In this document: piece by piece, positions 62,459 to 64,000 of the stretch | How positions within the stretch are numbered: position 1 is the stretch's first letter | Layout of the letters: the number at the start of each line of letters is the position of its first letter | Program-made: the position numbers and the translations under genes | Notes under the pieces: generated by a model | What the model saw: the letters and a program-made list of their open reading frames with translations, nothing else | Database searches by the model: none | What the model was told of the DNA's origin: nothing | Assembly (NCBI GenBank): GCA_016188675.1 | Contig: JACPHJ010000004.1 | Coordinates: forward strand, 19,808 to 83,807 | Length of the DNA: 64,000 nt | Source: Planctomycetota bacterium | Lineage (GTDB): Bacteria; Planctomycetota; Brocadiia; Brocadiales; Brocadiaceae | Direction of reading: 5' to 3'

Positions 62459-63116
62459 TAAAAATATGAATAAACACGAAGGAATTATCAGATGTCTTTC
62501 GTTATCCATGATTGTAATTGCTTCTGGCCTATTTATTTCCTTGCCATTTTTTAAGAATACGAAGATTGAAAAACCCGAAAGGCATGAAAACGCGTCTTGT
62601 ATGTCAAACCTTGATCAACTTTGCCGTCCTGATACAAAAGAAAGACACTGGGAATATATTGTCATTCATCACAGCGCTACAGCAAAGGGTAATGCCGCTA
62701 GATTTGATTATTACCATAAGAAAATGAGAGGGTGGGAATACGGTTTAGCCTATCATTTCGTAATTGGAAATGGGTCGTTTTCAGGAGATGGCGAAGTTGA
62801 GGTTGGTAACCGGTGGAAAAAACAAATTCACGGCGCACATACGGCAAATATGAACTGTAACCGTGTGGCAATTGGTATTTGCCTGGTAGGAGACTTTGAA
62901 AATGGAGGAGCTCCAACTGACACACAATTTGAATCATTGGTCAATCTTGTACAATATCTTTCCAGAAAATACAATATTCCTTCATCCAATATATTAGAGC
63001 ATAAAGATATACACCAGAAGGCAACTGCCTGTCCCGGTAAGAACTTCCCGTTTGCAGAGCTTAAGACACGACTCCTGCAAGTTGCTTCAAAATCGAACAA
63101 TCACAAAGAACTGTAG
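62445..63116 (+). CDS. N-acetylmuramoyl-L-alanine amidase (PGRP/amidase-2 fold)
   Basis: A 223-residue protein. A hydrophobic segment (about 14-36) is followed by the amidase-2 domain with zinc ligands in YIVIHHSATA (His75/76), the HKDIH stretch and TACPG. AAAGGAG precedes the ATG. It cleaves the peptide from the glycan in peptidoglycan, or binds it. Residues 50-60 contain two cysteines before the domain. Confidence 0.9.
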   Translation: MYFLNKNMNKHEGIIRCLSLSMIVIASGLFISLPFFKNTKIEKPERHENASCMSNLDQLCRPDTKERHWEYIVIHHSATAKGNAARFDYYHKKMRGWEYGLAYHFVIGNGSFSGDGEVEVGNRWKKQIHGAHTANMNCNRVAIGICLVGDFENGGAPTDTQFESLVNLVQYLSRKYNIPSSNILEHKDIHQKATACPGKNFPFAELKTRLLQVASKSNNHKEL

Positions 63117-63132
63117 CGAAATTTTGCTCACG

Positions 63133-63480
63133 TTATTTTGTTTGTGTCTTTAAGAGCATAGCCTTTACATCTTCGATGGAAAGGCCATAAGGTCTTCCGT
63201 GATCTTGCAACTTTCTATCGTATTTATAATTTCGGGCAGCCACAAGTCCTAATCCACCTCCTTGAAAATATTCATAGACCATAATGACCTGCTCTTCGGT
63301 ATCCACTAAGTAAAGCGGCTGTCTGCTACCCTGCCGTTCTCCCACCAAACCAAAGACTTGTCGTGCATTTCCATCTCCTTGTGCAATAACATAATTTGCC
63401 GAATTCTTGAAAATGAGTACAGCGAGTAATAAAGAAATAAAAATTAGCAAGATTGTATTTGTACGATATATTTTGCGCAT
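63133..63480 (-). CDS. Small membrane-anchored hypothetical protein
   Basis: A 115-residue protein with one N-terminal anchor (about 9-27) and a soluble domain that I do not recognise (YLVDTEEQVIMVYEYFQGGG). A strong AGGAGGT lies before the ATG. It is 60 bases downstream of a secretin gene on the same strand, so it may belong to the same secretion or pilus operon. Confidence 0.65.
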   Translation of the reverse strand: MRKIYRTNTILLIFISLLLAVLIFKNSANYVIAQGDGNARQVFGLVGERQGSRQPLYLVDTEEQVIMVYEYFQGGGLGLVAARNYKYDRKLQDHGRPYGLSIEDVKAMLLKTQTK

Positions 63481-63540
63481 AGTAATACCTCCTGGTTCGA
63501 TAATTAACGTACTTATTAGCCTGCCCGTAGTAGATCGGCA

Positions 63541-64000
63541 CTAATTCTTATTATTATTTGCATCTACTGTGTCGAGTTTTTTGTTTGATAAACTTAGGAA
63601 TTTTGCTTCTTGCTCTTCTTTAATGATAATTGTAGGTTTTAAAAGGATAACCAAGTTTGATTTTTTGTTAGTTTTCTGGTCACGAGAAAATAACCTTTTT
63701 AGTACTGGTATCTTAGATAGTATTGGAATACCGGTTGTCAGGTTCTCTTTGTTGATAGAACCAAGCCCCCCTATCATAAGTGTACCCTTGTCCGGTACAC
63801 AAACTGTTACAGAAACCTGAGAAACATTTATTTTTGGTAATTGTACTGTCTGTTCAGGAGGAACCGTGATAGAAGTTCCAGCACCCCCGCCGCCAACAGT
63901 GGCGTCGGTAGATAATCCACTAAAAGTAAAAGATGATATCTCTTCTACTTCAAATACAGAAGGGGTTACTTCCAGATAGATGTACTTTCTGTCAGCGCTC
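63541..64000 (-). CDS. Secretin (GspD/PilQ family), C-terminal part
   Basis: The 5' end is outside the window. Visible residues include YIYLEVTPSVFEVEEI, GGGGAGTSITVPPEQ and KGTLMIGGL, typical of the secretin beta domain, followed by GIPILSKIPVLKRLFS and LVILLKPTIII, the conserved C-terminal motif. It forms the outer-membrane pore of a type II or IV pilus-like system. Confidence 0.88.
   Translation of the reverse strand, partial: SADRKYIYLEVTPSVFEVEEISSFTFSGLSTDATVGGGGAGTSITVPPEQTVQLPKINVSQVSVTVCVPDKGTLMIGGLGSINKENLTTGIPILSKIPVLKRLFSRDQKTNKKSNLVILLKPTIIIKEEQEAKFLSLSNKKLDTVDANNNKN

Noticed and set aside
1..64000. CRISPR arrays, rRNA or tRNA genes
   Set aside because: Repeats found are palindromes at irregular distance, without constant-length spacers; no tRNA cloverleaf or rRNA sequence was recognised by eye.

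Overview
The window looks like chromosome of a moderately AT-rich planctomycete, most likely an anammox bacterium of the Brocadiales. This is an inference from gene content: a K+-dependent-type membrane pyrophosphatase, many TPR and beta-propeller secreted proteins, TMTC-like and YfhO-like membrane glycosyltransferases, and intergenic spaces packed with palindromic repeats. No rRNA, tRNA or CRISPR array was seen.

Region 1 (1-10 kb) is a compact plus-strand run with an osmoadaptation flavour: the 3' end of a trehalose-6-phosphate phosphatase, a DUF5752 protein, a flavodoxin-like protein, a trehalose glycosyltransferring synthase (TreT), a CBS protein, an ArsB/NhaD-type permease, a giant MscK-like mechanosensitive channel and a DUF481 outer-membrane protein. 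Region 2 (10-18.5 kb) holds a small membrane protein, a TPR protein and a sugar ABC importer. The importer is in the unusual order MalG-MalK // SBP-MalF, and a small island (DUF2442, HigBA toxin-antitoxin, methyltransferase) sits in the break. Region 3 (18.6-28.3 kb) has the TreZ, TreS-maltokinase and TreY genes. TreZ carries an in-frame stop and TreY appears to have lost its catalytic core plus a second block, so the TreY/TreZ route looks dead while TreS-Mak, TreT and OtsB look intact. Between TreZ and TreS lies a minus-strand graveyard of small defence or toxin-type genes, with an integron attC-like site.

Region 4 (28.3-40 kb) has a secreted propeller, an ABC exporter with a TPR partner, the pyrophosphatase, RsfS, ribosomal protein S21, TrpD, an APC permease and several gene relics. 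Region 5 (40-62 kb) has an M16 peptidase, a fused spermidine-synthase-like membrane protein, two YfhO paralogues (the second frameshifted), two large secreted repeat/propeller proteins and two TMTC-like TPR glycosyltransferases; this looks like an envelope-glycoprotein locus. Region 6 (62-64 kb) has a peptidoglycan amidase, a small membrane-anchored protein and the 3' end of a secretin.

The most unusual features are the modular palindromic repeats, which occur between genes and also inside coding regions where they are translated as extra peptide, the decaying TreY/TreZ branch, and the cassette-like attC boundaries around accessory genes.
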